A DNA stretch of 53,544 bases, from contig JAFYBN010000055.1 in the NCBI GenBank assembly GCA_017540175.1, forward strand, positions 1 through 53,544, in the 5' to 3' direction. The stretch comes from Clostridia bacterium. GTDB taxonomy: Bacteria; Bacillota; Clostridia; Oscillospirales; CAG-272. Below, in pieces: positions 52,167-53,544 of the stretch; positions within the stretch are counted from its first letter, which is position 1, and every line of letters begins with the position of its first letter. The notes under the pieces are model-generated. The model saw only the letters and a program-made list of their open reading frames with translations, was not told the DNA's origin and did not search any database. Made by a program: the position numbers and the translations under genes.

Positions 52167-53544
52167 TCATTGCCCGGATTGACCGGAACTGGGAGTCTTG
52201 TACGCATAGGCGGCCTGAGCGTACGCCCAGATCGCCGCCACCGCGTTCCGCGCTTTCACGTGGAATGCGTCTGAGTCGTCGTCATAATACTTCAGCGCCG
52301 TATCGACGTAGGACAGTGCCGAAACCGTGACCTTCACCGTGCGCCCTTCTCCGGTCGTGAGCACGATCTCATGGGACTCGCTCAGCTTATGCGCCGCGAT
52401 GTTGGCGATCCGCACGCAGTATGCTCCGCTGTCTGTTACATCAACCGCTGCGTCTATGCCGTCAACGGTCGCGGTCGCGGTGCCGCTGTACGTCTTCGAT
52501 GGCTTGAAGTATACGTTGATCGCCGTTTCGCTGTCCAGCGTGAGAGAGTAGGAAACAGCTGTGATGTCGCCCTCGGTCCGGTTGTCATTCCGGATCGCGT
52601 GCTCCGCCGCTCCGGTTTCGATGGTCTCCATATCGAAGGCTTCGGTATAGTGCTTAAACATCATCGCGTAGTCCTCGTCCAGCGTCAGGCCATGTGCCTC
52701 AGCAAGGAACGACTGTACATAATGACCGTAGTCCGCGACGGCTCTGACAAGCGCCTGAGTCTTCGCGTCATACTGATTCGCCATGCTGTCGAACGCGTCG
52801 AAGTAATCCGCTGTCGAATAGATCTTCTCCACCGTTTTTTCCACGCCGCCCTCGGTGTAATGGAAGGTCGCCGTAATGGGCTCCGCCATCTGGATGGCAT
52901 TGATGCGGCAGGTGAAGCGGTAATACGTTCCGGTTTCGTTCATGTCGCCGGAGTCGAAATCATCCCATTCCGTTACCGTGCCGTGGGGAACGGAGAAGGT
53001 CATCCGGCTGCCCGTGAAGTCCGCGCCCTCCGGCAGAGCCATGAAGAAGTTCACGCCGATCTGCCCGGAGAGAACGAGGGAGACGGACTTGAACCGGGGT
53101 ACGCCGAAAGGCCTCAGAGTCTTGCCCGCGAGATCGGCATTGTCCGTCACTTCCCCTGCAGGCCAGAACCCGTCGTCGTCGTCCATGATCGGTTTGGAGA
53201 GCGTGACCGTTCCCGCGTAGGAAGAGGCGGTGACGCTGAATGTGGGATCGCCGTCGGTATACGTCAGGGTGACCGTGCCGCCGATGCTGCCGCCGATACC
53301 CGCGCCGCCTTCGCCGCCGGTCGCGTTGACCGTGCCGCCGGTAACTGTGATGCTGCCGCCGTACCCGCCCCTGCCGTCGTAAAATGCGCCGCCGCCGATG
53401 CCCGCGGCGCCGCCGAAGTCCCCGGAAGATCCGCCCGTCGCGATAACCGTGCCGCCGCTGATCGCGATCGTGCCGCCGTCGCCGCCGAAGCCGCCGCCGA
53501 TACCCGCGCCGCCTTCGCCGCCGGTCGCGTTGACCGTGCCGCCG
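52167..53544 (-). CDS. Glycine-rich repeat surface protein, C-terminal part (cut by window edge)
   Basis: The reading frame is open to the right edge, so only the last 458 residues are visible. The first 110 of these are a glycine-rich repeat with GGTVxATGG(E/S)GGAGIGG units, typical of beta-helix-like surface proteins in Clostridia. A C-terminal region of about 330 residues follows; it begins with KPIMDDDDG, contains SLVLSGQIGVNFFMALPEG and an alpha-helical stretch (about 235-280), and resembles the conserved tail of such proteins. The N-terminus and signal peptide are beyond the window. An ATG at 53186 is internal and is not a start. A terminator follows at 52083. Confidence 0.8.
   Translation of the reverse strand, partial: GGTVNATGGEGGAGIGGGFGGDGGTIAISGGTVIATGGSSGDFGGAAGIGGGAFYDGRGGYGGSITVTGGTVNATGGEGGAGIGGSIGGTVTLTYTDGDPTFSVTASSYAGTVTLSKPIMDDDDGFWPAGEVTDNADLAGKTLRPFGVPRFKSVSLVLSGQIGVNFFMALPEGADFTGSRMTFSVPHGTVTEWDDFDSGDMNETGTYYRFTCRINAIQMAEPITATFHYTEGGVEKTVEKIYSTADYFDAFDSMANQYDAKTQALVRAVADYGHYVQSFLAEAHGLTLDEDYAMMFKHYTEAFDMETIETGAAEHAIRNDNRTEGDITAVSYSLTLDSETAINVYFKPSKTYSGTATATVDGIDAAVDVTDSGAYCVRIANIAAHKLSESHEIVLTTGEGRTVKVTVSALSYVDTALKYYDDDSDAFHVKARNAVAAIWAYAQAAYAYKTPSSGQSGQ
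53290..53340. repeat. 51-bp direct repeat, first copy
   Basis: Exact copy of the sequence at 53494-53544, offset by 204 bases, within the glycine-rich region. Confidence 0.9.
53494..53544. repeat. 51-bp direct repeat, second copy at window end
   Basis: Exact copy of 53290-53340. The window ends at its last matching base, a sign that the edge may be an assembly break in a repeat array. Confidence 0.9.

Noticed and set aside
53186-53186. Start of the glycine-rich gene at the internal ATG
   Set aside because: The frame stays open with the same glycine-repeat pattern to the window edge, so this ATG is internal and the gene is partial.

Overview
The window reads as a chromosomal segment of a GC-rich, spore-forming member of the Bacillota, most likely class Clostridia (an Oscillospirales- or Christensenellales-like gut or rumen lineage). 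The grounds are the tilS-hpt-ftsH order, ribonuclease Y, NrdR, a CotF-like spore coat protein, an SLH-anchored wall protein, a LarC protein, and Gram-positive style promoters (TTGNNN, 17-base spacer, TATAAT) with strong AGGAGG ribosome binding sites. Most of it is ordinary core chromosome. I found no tRNA, rRNA, CRISPR array, prophage or transposase gene. The exact taxon is inference.

Layout. 0.3-3.5 kb: a three-gene FAD/Fe-S glycerol-3-phosphate-type dehydrogenase operon (minus). 3.8-7.5 kb: a DUF4317 protein, a LysR regulator and a divergent MATE exporter. 7.7-12.5 kb: purA-purB, a YoaP-like acetyltransferase and a BspA-type leucine-rich-repeat lipoprotein. 12.8-17.4 kb (minus): a small membrane protein, tilS, hpt and ftsH. 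17.7-22.6 kb (minus): a CotF-like coat protein, a ComEC-type hydrolase lipoprotein, an SLH transglutaminase and a sugar isomerase. 23-30.1 kb (plus): a GH27 glycosidase, an acyltransferase with a zinc-ribbon membrane protein, an endo/exonuclease-phosphatase, then nrdR, a histidine phosphatase and larC. 31.4-35.3 kb: hisS, a MazG-like gene and aspS. 35.4-38.6 kb: rny (minus), prsW and a lone mazF. 40-42.2 kb (minus): CPBP protease, tadA and a HAD phosphatase. 42.4-46.4 kb: an ECF sigma factor with its anti-sigma factor, and comM (minus). 46.6-50.4 kb: vanW with a DltA-like ligase and carrier protein, then a Gfo/Idh oxidoreductase. 50.4 kb to the end (minus): a solute-binding lipoprotein and the C-terminal part of a glycine-rich surface protein cut by the window edge.

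The most unusual content is non-coding. Two related elements of about 1.1 and 1.3 kb (A, 30217-31319; B, about 38665-39960) sit in inverted orientation around the hisS-mazF block. Each is a large imperfect palindrome with no credible gene. Each arm carries a chain of small hairpins. In two of these hairpins the stems differ between copies yet remain paired, and one loop is shared by the two arms of an element but differs between the elements. This is the best candidate for an undescribed system: a structured mobile palindrome, or a family of structured RNAs.

Other points of note are a LarC with 43 histidines in 83 residues, a MazF with no visible antitoxin, a vanW-dltA-dltC cassette without the acyl-export genes, perfect palindromes inside two promoters, and a recurring extended -10 promoter pattern.
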